Assembly (NCBI RefSeq): GCF_030814955.1
Contig: NZ_JAUSWB010000005.1
Coordinates: forward strand, 326,329-390,328
Length of the DNA: 64,000 bases
Origin: Planomicrobium stackebrandtii
Lineage (GTDB): Bacteria; Bacillota; Bacilli; Bacillales_A; Planococcaceae
Direction of reading: 5' to 3'
The notes below the pieces were generated by a model that worked only from the letters and a program-made list of their open reading frames with translations, did not search any database and was not told the DNA's origin. Made by a program: the position numbers and the translations under genes. Below are positions 35,073 to 43,704 of the stretch, one piece after another. Numbering within the stretch: the stretch's first letter is position 1; each line of letters begins with the position of its first letter.

Positions 35073-36092
35073 ATGAAACCTAAAGTTTATATCGCCCGCC
35101 CTATCTCACAAGAAGTGGAAGAATACATCGGAGAACATTGTGATTACCGGAAGTGGGAGGGGGAAGGACGGATACCGCTGGACATACTGATGGAAGAAAT
35201 AAAGGATGTGGAAGGCGTGCTGGTTCAGCATGCACCTGTTACGGATAAACTGTTGGAGGGTGCGCCCAACTTGAAAGTCATCAGCAATTCGGCTGTCGGC
35301 TACGATTCCTTTGACCTGGAAGCCATGAAACGGCATAAGGTGCTCGGTACGCATACGCCTTTTGTGCTGGATGAAACGGTGGCCGATCTGGTCTTCAGCC
35401 TGGTGCTTGCCACTGCGAGACGCGTACCCGAACTGAACAATTTCGTGAAGCAAGGGAAATGGGATAAAGAAACGGAGTCCCACGACTTATTTGGCATCGA
35501 CGTCCATCACGCGACCATGGGCATCATCGGTATGGGCCGCATTGGCGAAAAAATTGTCAGACGAGCACGATTGGGTTTTGAAATGGATGTCCTTTACAAC
35601 AGCCGCACCCCTAAGCCCGAACTGGAAGAGAAATATGGCATCGTCTATAGCGAGCTGGAAACACTTCTGGAAAAATCCGATTTCGTCGTCCTGATTGTGC
35701 CATTGACTCCCGAAACACATCATTTAATGGGAGAAAAGCAGTTTGAAAAGATGAAGAACAGCGCCATTTTCATTAATTGTGCCCGAGGTGCAGTCGTGGA
35801 TGAAAGAGCGTTGATCCAGGCTTTGGAAACAGGGCAGATTCGCGGAGCGGGTCTCGACGTCTTTGAACAGGAGCCCGTCAGCCCGGACAACCCGCTGCTG
35901 CAGATGGAGCAGGTCGTCGCTCTCCCGCATATCGGATCAGCTACGGAAAAAACGCGCGCAGCGATGGCCATGAAAGCCGCGGAAAACCTGGTTGCTGGTG
36001 TGACCGGCAAAAATCCTCCGGACGTGGTCAAGGAGTTACAGGAATTGTTGGAAGATCCACACCGATTCTCCGAGAAATTCAACTCAAAATGA
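35073..36092 (+). CDS. D-isomer 2-hydroxyacid dehydrogenase (glyoxylate/hydroxypyruvate reductase-like)
   Basis: 339 residues. The NAD(P)-binding GMGRIGEKIVRRA is at about 152-164. The catalytic Arg is in NCARGAVVDERAL, Glu in GLDVFEQEP and His in LPHIGSAT. This order is that of GyaR/GhrB-type D-glycerate dehydrogenases, which reduce glyoxylate and hydroxypyruvate. An AGAGGAGG site precedes the ATG. It is a single gene between two terminators. Confidence 0.9.
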   Translation: MKPKVYIARPISQEVEEYIGEHCDYRKWEGEGRIPLDILMEEIKDVEGVLVQHAPVTDKLLEGAPNLKVISNSAVGYDSFDLEAMKRHKVLGTHTPFVLDETVADLVFSLVLATARRVPELNNFVKQGKWDKETESHDLFGIDVHHATMGIIGMGRIGEKIVRRARLGFEMDVLYNSRTPKPELEEKYGIVYSELETLLEKSDFVVLIVPLTPETHHLMGEKQFEKMKNSAIFINCARGAVVDERALIQALETGQIRGAGLDVFEQEPVSPDNPLLQMEQVVALPHIGSATEKTRAAMAMKAAENLVAGVTGKNPPDVVKELQELLEDPHRFSEKFNSK

Positions 36093-36186
36093 GAAAGAGG
36101 CACTGCTTTTTTAGTGGCGCAATAGCAACAAAATTATCTTGCTAACGGTGTCTAATTCTTATCGCCAATATTAAACCTATAATGCA

Positions 36187-36226
36187 AAAGGCCATCAAAT
36201 TGCGTATAAACTTGATGGTCTTTTTC
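36187..36226 (+). terminator. Terminator after hydroxyacid dehydrogenase gene
   Basis: AAAGGCCATCAA and TTGATGGTCTTT form a 12-bp stem with one G-U pair and a 13-nt loop, followed by T. Confidence 0.85.
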
Positions 36227-36497
36227 TATTGCTGCAACAATGTTTTACTTGTAAAGTACATTTAAATTGCAGTGTGATTTGTTTCCTAATTTGTTGGATG
36301 ACAATGGCAGCATAGGCCAACATATTGACCTATAGATTCATACGTAAGTTAACATGCATTTATTTTCCGTTAAATGGAATATTTATTGATTTCCACCTTT
36401 TTAGGAGTAATCTGACTACTTGTGTTAAAATAGATCTTAAGATTGTGAGCCATTACACCTCCACTAATGAGGCAGCAGAGTTAAAGGAGTTGTCAAA
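36227..36497. other. AT-rich intergenic region, no gene seen
   Basis: No supportable ORF or known RNA motif was found. A TAAAAT hexamer near 36426 may be a -10 for the downstream gene. Confidence 0.35.
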
Positions 36498-36557
36498 ATG
36501 AAAGGTAGGATATCATGGATGAAGCGCAATGGGATGTACAAGAAGTTAAGCATTTAA
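36498..36557 (+). CDS. Possible 19-codon upstream ORF overlapping the next gene
   Basis: AAAGGAG lies 8 nt before an ATG that opens a 19-codon basic peptide (MKGRISWMKRNGMYKKLSI), ending inside the next gene in another frame. Its ribosome site is better than that of the following gene. It may be a coupling leader ORF or mark an old frameshift. Confidence 0.3.
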   Translation: MKGRISWMKRNGMYKKLSI

Positions 36558-36967
36558 AAAAGATACAATTAGTTCAAGGCAATCTTGCCATGCTGTTGTT
36601 GTTCTTGCTGCTTGTTTATTTTGCTGATAGCGGGAGGCATTCCATCATTATTGGGATATTTTTTGTACTGATGTGGATAGTGCTAGCCATCACCTTGTAC
36701 ACCCTAAAAACCGGACGCCCAGTTGGTACAAAGACAAGTAAACGTGTGCAGGAATTTGATAAAGATCGCCTGGGAGAGAAACGGTGGAGACGAAATAGAA
36801 TAATTGAAGCTGCCGGCATCAGTATTGTAGGTGTTGGTATTGCAATTTTATTGTTTGTTGTGGATTTTAGCTCTGCGCGATTGGACTCTCCCAGCTATCA
36901 TTTCCCATTTATTGGGGCTTGGGTAGGTTATAACATAGGAGAGATTATTAGAATCAGCAGTTTATGA
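36515..36967 (+). CDS. Hypothetical membrane protein, 150 residues
   Basis: Three or four hydrophobic segments (about 24-40, 44-63, 99-118, 128-145) are separated by a basic loop (TSKRVQEFDKDRLGEKRWRRNR). I do not recognise a family. The ATG at 36515 has only a modest site (AGG 5 nt upstream) and overlaps the small ORF described above. A hairpin with a T-run at 37094-37143 lies downstream. Confidence 0.6.
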   Translation: MDEAQWDVQEVKHLKKIQLVQGNLAMLLLFLLLVYFADSGRHSIIIGIFFVLMWIVLAITLYTLKTGRPVGTKTSKRVQEFDKDRLGEKRWRRNRIIEAAGISIVGVGIAILLFVVDFSSARLDSPSYHFPFIGAWVGYNIGEIIRISSL

Positions 36968-37093
36968 GAGCAGCCGAAAAGTATGTGAAAACTCTTGTTC
37001 AATTAATGTTTTTAGTTGAACAAGTAATTGAAAATAAGTAAAGAAAAATTTAAGTTACAATTATCTTTACAAAATACAATAGGGTTCGCTATG

Positions 37094-37143
37094 CAAAATA
37101 GCACTTCAATTCACGAAAATGCGGATCGGAGTGCTGTTTTTTG
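37094..37143 (+). terminator. Possible terminator
   Basis: AGCACTTC and GGAGTGCT pair across a 30-nt loop and are followed by six T. An additional inverted repeat without a T-run, CTTGTTCAA/TTGAACAAG, lies at 36994-37024. Confidence 0.5.
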
Positions 37144-37192
37144 TTTGAACTTACTAGTTAAGGGTTTAAAATATCTAGAGGCTTGAGGTGCC

Positions 37193-37378
37193 TTACATAC
37201 TGTCCTGGCTATTTTTGAGTCTTTGATTTTCTTCTTCCAATGCTTGGATTTTCTTTTCGTATTCGGTTATTTTTACTGAACGAGTTGAACTTTTTGCCAT
37301 AAAGAACAAAAAAACGATAATAAGGCCAGCTAAAAACACCATTAGAAGTATCGGGGATAAGGCGATAATCTTTTCCAT
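37193..37378 (-). CDS. Small membrane protein with coiled-coil tail
   Basis: 61 residues: MEKIIALSPILLMVFLAGLI begins an N-terminal membrane helix (about 5-28). A basic/hydrophilic segment with heptad-like EYEKKIQALEEENQRLK (about 38-55) follows. The ATG at 37378 has AAAGGAG at good spacing; in-frame sequence upstream lacks one. No recognised family; the form resembles small phage-shock or division-associated membrane proteins, but this is only similarity of shape. Confidence 0.6.
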   Translation of the reverse strand: MEKIIALSPILLMVFLAGLIIVFLFFMAKSSTRSVKITEYEKKIQALEEENQRLKNSQDSM

Positions 37379-37466
37379 ATAATTTCTCCTTTTAATATAA
37401 TGCTCAAATTCCCGAAGGATTCGGATAGATTCTGCTTTTAAATACATTTTTGCTAATAGTATATCA

Positions 37467-37505
37467 AAGAAACCGTTAGTTCCTATGGGAATTAACGGTT
37501 TCTTT
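37467..37505 (-). terminator. Terminator after the minus-strand membrane protein gene
   Basis: AAAGAAACCGTTA and TAACGGTTTCTTT form a perfect 13-bp stem. It lies downstream of the gene ending at 37560 on the minus strand. Confidence 0.85.
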
Positions 37506-37559
37506 GTTACAAATACTATTGCAGTCTAATGAAAGAAAGCTCTGTTCTTCGGTTAAAAC

Positions 37560-37937
37560 TTATGTATCCTCTGCCTCTTTTTTGGATGCGCGGAGGTATT
37601 CGAGCCAGAAAATCCACAAGGTTGCCGCAGCACCGACCCACAATGAAGGGCTCGACAGCGAGATGCTGTTGCGGGATTCTCCGCCAAGCAAGGTTAAGAC
37701 AGCGAGCACGAGCAATGGCACCACGATCATCAGTACGGGGAAAATGATCATGTAGCGTTTCTTTTCCCGGCGCGGCCGAAGCGTCAATGCGCTCAATACG
37801 ACCATGAGGGCAATCACTGCAAACAGGATCCACGTGGGAATGCCGAGCGAAGAAAGCGTTCCAGGGAAATAATCATTCACCAGGAGTGTACATAAATTAA
37901 TCAATAATACGGCAACGATAAGCCAATAGGTCTTCAA
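37560..37937 (-). CDS. Hypothetical four-helix membrane protein
   Basis: 125 residues with hydrophobic segments at about 5-22, 33-53, 63-83 and 100-115, and the basic loop RPRREKKR after the second. It starts with TTG behind GAGAGG. The family is not recognised. It is alone between two intergenic regions and followed by a strong terminator. Confidence 0.6.
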   Translation of the reverse strand: MKTYWLIVAVLLINLCTLLVNDYFPGTLSSLGIPTWILFAVIALMVVLSALTLRPRREKKRYMIIFPVLMIVVPLLVLAVLTLLGGESRNSISLSSPSLWVGAAATLWIFWLEYLRASKKEAEDT

Positions 37938-38122
37938 AATAAAAATCCTCTCGGTGTTGGTATAGTAGCTAAGCCTTTCCCTTAGTGTAACAAAGCTAGT
38001 TGGATATAACAGGGAATGAAGAAAATCAGTTTCTTATTGTGAAGTTAAGGTGAAATATTATTTTATTTGCTGCGAAAAAGCTTAGGGGGCTGCGGTGTCT
38101 CAAGACTGAGTTTATTAGACGC

Positions 38123-39478
38123 TCAAAGAATGAAATACAAAGCGGAGATCACCAAATAGCAAACAATCCAGATCAGCAAGGCGAACTTAAAATTCAGTTT
38201 AAATGCGATATAGACAGAGTTTTTCCGGCTAATCGCAGCCAACAGCAAATTCAGTCCGGAAAATGGAGAAGACAGAATGGCCAGGATCCACCCGGCCAGC
38301 AAACCAAGGCTCAAATACAGATGGTCATCCGCAAACAATGGAGAGTTGCTCAAAGTAATGGCCAAAATAGCGGCGGTAATGATCGGATGGACACCAATCC
38401 ATGCCGGAATGGTCATCAGCAAGGCCAGCACCGGAATCAAAAGCAAGACATGGGTAATATTCAACGCTTCCAAAAGGGAACGAATCCAATCGTCTGCTCC
38501 ATTGTTTAGAAGAGCCGTACCAAAAGCACCGGCAATGATGAAAATCGACAGCTCATTTCCCATTGACGGAACTTTAACGTGGATGTATTGCTGGGAATTC
38601 GCGACAAGCTCACGTGGAGTACCGAGGAACAATGACCATACGGCAGAGACGACAATCGCCGTCAGCGGAATGATGGTCAACACGGATAAATCGCTCAAAC
38701 TCTCAATAAAAAGGATAGCAGCAGTAACAGTCAGCAGGATCACAGCGAGCTCAAACACTTTCCGCTTGGCCGTACCAAGGCTCACCGTGTTTTTAACGGC
38801 AACTGCTTTTGGTATAGAGAGATTGTTTTTGCGCTCCCCCAAAAAGCCGAGGCCCATCATGATGGCGGTGACCGCAAGGCCGATTGGGAAAAGCTGCAGC
38901 CAGGTAACATCAAAATACGACAGCACCAAAGCCATGGAGATGAAATATGGCGACCACAAAAAGGCCATGACAAATCCTCGGCTCAGAGCCTTCAAGCGCA
39001 CTTCGTCAAATGGTTTGAACGATGAGGTATCCGTCAAATCATAGAGGATCGGGAGCGTCCCGACGTTCATGACAGCACCGATACTGCCAGCAGCCACTGT
39101 CGAAAACAAGTAAAGATGATGTGTTTTCTTAATGGAGTGGGCGAAAATGACTTCTATGTACTTTAAATACTGCCCCTGCTGAATCGGAATCGACAGCAAT
39201 GGCACAAAGATGAAAATCGCCAAGAGGTTGGCGTTGGTTTGAAGCGCCCCAAAAAACTCCCGCACCCCATTGCCGCTCGTGTCCATCAATAACCCCACAA
39301 CGAGCAGCACCGAAATCAGGATTTTCGGCGTCCGCGGGAGGTACGGGAAATAGGAAATGAGCACAACTAGCGCGAACAGGCTGACCAAAAGAGTGGAGTA
39401 AGGAAAAGAAACGAAAAAAGACAGCAAATAAGTTCCACCCATGAGCAGGGTGCTGAGAGGGCGGATGATTGGTTTCAT
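38123..39478 (-). CDS. Polytopic membrane protein, possible DUF401-type permease
   Basis: 451 residues with about 11-12 hydrophobic helices and two broadly similar halves. Half-entering loops with small residues (GSIGAVMNVGTLPILYD and HPIITAAILAITLSN) are a pattern seen in ion-transporter-superfamily carriers and in DUF401 proteins. AAAGGAG precedes the ATG. It stands alone. Substrate unknown; assignment to DUF401 is from general resemblance and is uncertain. Confidence 0.65.
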   Translation of the reverse strand: MKPIIRPLSTLLMGGTYLLSFFVSFPYSTLLVSLFALVVLISYFPYLPRTPKILISVLLVVGLLMDTSGNGVREFFGALQTNANLLAIFIFVPLLSIPIQQGQYLKYIEVIFAHSIKKTHHLYLFSTVAAGSIGAVMNVGTLPILYDLTDTSSFKPFDEVRLKALSRGFVMAFLWSPYFISMALVLSYFDVTWLQLFPIGLAVTAIMMGLGFLGERKNNLSIPKAVAVKNTVSLGTAKRKVFELAVILLTVTAAILFIESLSDLSVLTIIPLTAIVVSAVWSLFLGTPRELVANSQQYIHVKVPSMGNELSIFIIAGAFGTALLNNGADDWIRSLLEALNITHVLLLIPVLALLMTIPAWIGVHPIITAAILAITLSNSPLFADDHLYLSLGLLAGWILAILSSPFSGLNLLLAAISRKNSVYIAFKLNFKFALLIWIVCYLVISALYFIL

Positions 39479-39734
39479 GTGAAGGACTCCTTTTGGAAAT
39501 GGTACGGTTTTATTTAGTTTGACAGAAAAGTTTGGGGGCGTCTTTAAAGTTGCTTTAGAAAATTTCGTAATATAAAGCCAAGTTATCTACTGCTGGAACA
39601 GTATTTTAGCAAATGATTCAAATTTGATAACAAAGAAGAATAGATCGTCATATAGAAAATGGTAGAATAAAGAAAATTGAAACTTTTACAGTTATTAGTA
39701 TCACTAATCATTATAGAAGCAGGTGAAGAAACTT

Positions 39735-40139
39735 ATGAAAAAAGATATACATGTAGTTGGAGCAGTCATCACAAGTGGTGACAAAATCTTATGTGCGCAG
39801 CGGGGCATGGAAAAAAGTTTGCCCGGCTTATGGGAATTTCCGGGTGGAAAGATTGAAAAAACAGAAACGCCTCAATCAGCCCTGCAACGAGAAATTCAAG
39901 AAGAAATGCATTGTCAGGTAGAAATTGGTGACCGGCTTGAGCATACGGTGTATGAATACGATTTTGGAATCGTCCATTTAACGACATTTTATTGCCAATT
40001 AGTCCAAGGGAAACCAGTGTTAACAGAGCATATTGCAATCCAGTGGTTGAAAGCGCATGAACTGGAAAAGCTCGAATGGGCACCGGCAGACATACCGGCG
40101 ATACAGAAATTAAAACAGACGTACCAAGCTCAGAAATAA
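39735..40139 (+). CDS. Nudix hydrolase, MutT/8-oxo-dGTPase-like
   Basis: 134 residues. The Nudix box GGKIEKTETPQSALQREIQEEM (about 36-57) is complete. The short size and the CAQRG and WEFPGGK elements match MutT-type pyrophosphohydrolases, which cleanse oxidised nucleotides. The ATG at 39735 has GCAGGTGAAG upstream; an in-frame GTG lies four codons earlier. It is 31 bp before a large PLD-helicase gene, so the two are co-transcribed. Confidence 0.88.
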   Translation: MKKDIHVVGAVITSGDKILCAQRGMEKSLPGLWEFPGGKIEKTETPQSALQREIQEEMHCQVEIGDRLEHTVYEYDFGIVHLTTFYCQLVQGKPVLTEHIAIQWLKAHELEKLEWAPADIPAIQKLKQTYQAQK

Positions 40140-40170
40140 GGGGGTTACTTGGGAGGAGCGGAGGACGAAT

Positions 40171-43065
40171 ATGAATTTACTTCAGAGTTTAGAAGACTCG
40201 ATATACAAAGGATTTATCGATCAAACAAAGCCGAGTGGAGAACGTTTTAAGCCTACTTTACTGATCAATAACACAAAAACAAATGAGACTGTATTAAATT
40301 CCATTACGGAAGAATTGGATAGCTGTCAATCGTTTCTCTTTTCTGTAGCTTTTGTGACGGAAAGTGGCTTAGCGACTTTAAAAACCCATTTATCGGACCT
40401 GCAGCAAAAGGGGATTAAAGGAAGAATCCTGACCTCGACTTTTTTGAACTTTAACCAACCGAAAGTATTTAAAGAACTGATGAAAATCAATAATGTGGAA
40501 GTCCGATTATCCAGTATGAAAGGCTTTCATTCAAAAGGATATATTTTCTCTCATGACACGCATCAAACGTTAATCGTAGGGAGCTCTAATTTAACGGCGC
40601 AAGCATTAAAGGTTAACTACGAATGGAACGTCAAATTGAGCTCGCATGAAAATGGCGAATTCGTTTCTCACTTTTATCATCAATTCGAGGAAGTGTGGGA
40701 AAGCGCGCAGCCGCTGACAGAACAATGGATCACAAGCTACGAACAATCGTATGTGCCCATGGAATACCGGAAAGAATTGACCAATGTGGCCGAATTCCCT
40801 GAAGTGTATACAGAAAATCCGTTAGAAGAATCCATCAACATCAAACCTAACAAAATGCAGAAAGCCGCTCTTCAGGAAATCCAAGCAGTGCGGGAATCTG
40901 GGAATGACAAAGGCTTGGTGATTTCAGCGACCGGTACAGGGAAAACCTACCTATCCGCTTTTGATGTACGGGAGTTTGCACCAAAACGAATGTTGTTTAT
41001 CGTCCACAGAGAACAAATTCTTCAAAAAGCCAAAGCTGATTTTATTCGAATATTAGGCGGTGTAGAAAAAGATTTCGGGATTCTTTCGGGTAATTTGCGG
41101 GAGACGGATGCGCGATATTTATTCGCAACAATCCAAACTATTTCGAAGGAAGAAACGCTCCGTCAATTAGACCCGCAGGCGTTTGACTATATTTTAATTG
41201 ATGAAGTACATAAAGCAGGAGCGAAATCATATCAAAGGGTAATTGAGCATTTTCAACCTAAGTTTTTAATGGGAATGACTGCGACACCTGAACGTACAGA
41301 TGACTTCAATATTTACGAGCTCTTCGATTACAATGTGGCTTACGAAATTCGCTTGCAGGAAGCATTGGAAGAAGACATGCTTTGTCCGTTTCACTATTTT
41401 GGCGTAACAGATGTTGAGTATGAAGAAGGCGTGATTGACGAAGCGACGGTTTTTTCAAAACTGATAACGGAAGAACGTGTCGATCATCTTCTGCAAAAGG
41501 TCTATTACTATGGCCATTCAGGCGACAAAGTAAGAGGTCTCATGTTCTGCAGCAGAAAAGAAGAAGCTATCAAACTTTCAGAAGAGCTTAACCGCAGAGG
41601 CTTAAAGACTGTCGCGTTGACCGGCCAAAATTCTCAAGAAGAGCGTATTTTGCAGGTCGAACGGTTGGAAAATGGCGTCATTGATTATATTTTGACTGTT
41701 GATATCTTCAACGAAGGGATTGATATTCCAAGCGTCAATCAAGTAGTTATGCTGAAACAAACACAGTCGAGCATCATTTTTATTCAGCAGCTCGGACGCG
41801 GGCTTCGAAAACATGGATCCAAAGAATTTGTGACAATCATTGATTTTATTGGGAATTATAAAAATAACTACCTCATTCCCATCGCTTTGTCTGGTGAGCG
41901 TTCGCAGAACAAGGACAATATTCGCCGCCGAATGAAAGACACGAGCTACATCAAAGGCATTTCCACTGTGAACTTTGAAGAAATAGCGAAAAATCGAGTG
42001 TTCTCAGCGATTAAAAAAAGCAACTTAAGTGACATGAAGATTCTTCGCGAAGCCTATATCGAGTTGAAAAACAGAATAGGGCATATTCCACAGCTTCAGG
42101 ATTTTATTCACCACAATTCAATCGATCCGTTAGTGATTGTTCAGAAGTATACAACCTATCACCAGTTTTTATTGAAGCTTAAGGAAATTGATCCATTGGT
42201 AAATGCGTACGAAGAACAGGTGTTAACTATGCTTTCTTTGGAAATCTTAAATGGCAAGCGGCTGCATGAAATCCTGTTGCTCGAACTATTGCTCAAAAAA
42301 GAAAAAGTCACAATGGATACGTATGAACAATACATACAATCATATAACTGCTCATTTGATTCAGAAACCTTAGCGTCGGTGCAACGAATCATGGACCTGA
42401 GTTTTTTCAACCAAGGCTCCCGAAAAAAATATGGCACGACGCCACTGGTGGATTTCGGGATAGATGGCATTGAATTTAATGAGGAAATTCAAGAAAGTCT
42501 AGAGCAAAATTCAAGCTTTCAGGCGATGTTATTGGATATTGTCATAAGTGCAAAAGAGTTAAACAAAAATTATCGATGCGATAAGCCCTTAACACTTTAT
42601 AAAAAATATACCCGCAAAGATGCTTGCCGATTATTAAATTGGACAAGTGACGAAAGCTCGACGATTTATGGCTATAAAACAAAGCATGGGACCTGCCCGA
42701 TTTTCGTTACCTACCATAAAAATGACGAAGTGGAATCGAGTGTGGCGTATACGGAAGGCTTTATCAGTCCCGAAATCTTCACATGGTCCACAAGAAGTAA
42801 CCGTACATTAGCGTCTGCAGAAGTAAAAACAATTATTGGTGCTGCAGAAAGCAATATTGATCTTCATTTGTTTATTAAGAAAGACGATGACGAAGGCGGG
42901 GATTTTTATTATCTGGGACAGGCTCTTCCGGATAAGTCCAGTGTGGAACAAGCGTTAATGAAAGATAAAAACTTAAAGGATATACCCGTAGTTCATATGA
43001 ATTTAGCGCTGGAAAACATGGTGGAAGGAAAGCTATATCATTATATTGCCAGCGAGGAAAATTGA
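40171..43065 (+). CDS. PLD-like nuclease / SF2 helicase / DUF3427 protein
   Basis: 964 residues. An N-terminal phospholipase-D-like region (about 35-190) has His120 and Lys122 (FHSKGY) but lacks the Asp of a full HxKx4D motif. SF2 helicase motifs follow: ATGTGKT at 253-259 (Walker A), DEVH at 344-347, TATPERTD near 370 and QQLGRGLR at 539-546 (motif VI). A DUF3427-type C-terminal region ends the protein. Such proteins act on DNA with ATP and are found near MutT-like genes. A DNA repair or anti-phage role is inferred, not shown. Confidence 0.88.
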   Translation: MNLLQSLEDSIYKGFIDQTKPSGERFKPTLLINNTKTNETVLNSITEELDSCQSFLFSVAFVTESGLATLKTHLSDLQQKGIKGRILTSTFLNFNQPKVFKELMKINNVEVRLSSMKGFHSKGYIFSHDTHQTLIVGSSNLTAQALKVNYEWNVKLSSHENGEFVSHFYHQFEEVWESAQPLTEQWITSYEQSYVPMEYRKELTNVAEFPEVYTENPLEESINIKPNKMQKAALQEIQAVRESGNDKGLVISATGTGKTYLSAFDVREFAPKRMLFIVHREQILQKAKADFIRILGGVEKDFGILSGNLRETDARYLFATIQTISKEETLRQLDPQAFDYILIDEVHKAGAKSYQRVIEHFQPKFLMGMTATPERTDDFNIYELFDYNVAYEIRLQEALEEDMLCPFHYFGVTDVEYEEGVIDEATVFSKLITEERVDHLLQKVYYYGHSGDKVRGLMFCSRKEEAIKLSEELNRRGLKTVALTGQNSQEERILQVERLENGVIDYILTVDIFNEGIDIPSVNQVVMLKQTQSSIIFIQQLGRGLRKHGSKEFVTIIDFIGNYKNNYLIPIALSGERSQNKDNIRRRMKDTSYIKGISTVNFEEIAKNRVFSAIKKSNLSDMKILREAYIELKNRIGHIPQLQDFIHHNSIDPLVIVQKYTTYHQFLLKLKEIDPLVNAYEEQVLTMLSLEILNGKRLHEILLLELLLKKEKVTMDTYEQYIQSYNCSFDSETLASVQRIMDLSFFNQGSRKKYGTTPLVDFGIDGIEFNEEIQESLEQNSSFQAMLLDIVISAKELNKNYRCDKPLTLYKKYTRKDACRLLNWTSDESSTIYGYKTKHGTCPIFVTYHKNDEVESSVAYTEGFISPEIFTWSTRSNRTLASAEVKTIIGAAESNIDLHLFIKKDDDEGGDFYYLGQALPDKSSVEQALMKDKNLKDIPVVHMNLALENMVEGKLYHYIASEEN

Positions 43066-43201
43066 TTTTGTAATCTCATTGATACCAAAGTTTATTTTCC
43101 CGCGATTGTATCCTTTTTCAATCTCTTGCTCTATTTCTACAGTAACCAGACATCCGCTACTTCAGCGAGAGTCGAAACTTACTTTAGAGGAGGAAGAAAA
43201 G

Positions 43202-43648
43202 ATGAAGGAATACTATGTGAAAAAAATCCAGCATCCCACGGAAGGTGAGCTTTATCAATTTCTGGAGCTGGACGCCCAAACCAGCGAGGAGCAAATCATC
43301 GATCCGTTCGAATCGGGGATGCTGCAGCTTTATCCTGAAAAGGAGCTAGCGCCTGACATTTTTTCCATCACTTCCAAGCGTGGAGCAGATGCGACCGGGT
43401 TTTACCGGGGTGAAAAGTTTGTTGTACAGCGCGGATCCAAGTTTGCGGCATCGACTTCGCCGAAATGCCCGAAAAAGTACATCAAGCTGCGGGAAAATCT
43501 GGTGCTGGATAAGCTGCTTGTACCGTTTCAGCATCAGCTCTTGCTGATGGAAGATACCGAGTTCAATTCGCCGATGATGGCGATGGGCGCGGTGATCGGC
43601 GGCTGGGTACGCGGGTCGCATGACTGGAAAGAGGCGGAAAAGAACTAG
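43202..43648 (+). CDS. DUF4357-domain protein
   Basis: 148 residues. The C-terminal half GADATGFYRGEKFVVQRGSK...KLRENLVLDKLL...FNSPMMAMGAVIGGWVRGSHDWK matches the DUF4357 module, often fused to nucleases or modification enzymes. The N-terminal half is unassigned. GAGGAGGAAG precedes the ATG. It lies 136 bp after the helicase on the same strand and ends in a strong terminator, so it may be the third member of the Nudix-helicase group. Confidence 0.75.
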   Translation: MKEYYVKKIQHPTEGELYQFLELDAQTSEEQIIDPFESGMLQLYPEKELAPDIFSITSKRGADATGFYRGEKFVVQRGSKFAASTSPKCPKKYIKLRENLVLDKLLVPFQHQLLLMEDTEFNSPMMAMGAVIGGWVRGSHDWKEAEKN

Positions 43649-43654
43649 TCTATG

Positions 43655-43695
43655 AAAAAGCGTAAGGACCGATATTCGGCCCTTACGCTTTTTTG
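43655..43695. terminator. Bidirectional terminator
   Basis: AAAAAGCGTAAGG and CCTTACGCTTTTT form a perfect 13-bp stem between the convergent DUF4357 and AI-2E genes, with A/T-runs on both sides. Confidence 0.9.
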
Positions 43696-43704
43696 TGTTT
43701 TTAG

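Noticed and set aside
40171..43065. Type I restriction or DISARM helicase
   Set aside because: No methylase, specificity subunit or other DISARM genes nearby; domain order fits PLD-helicase-DUF3427.
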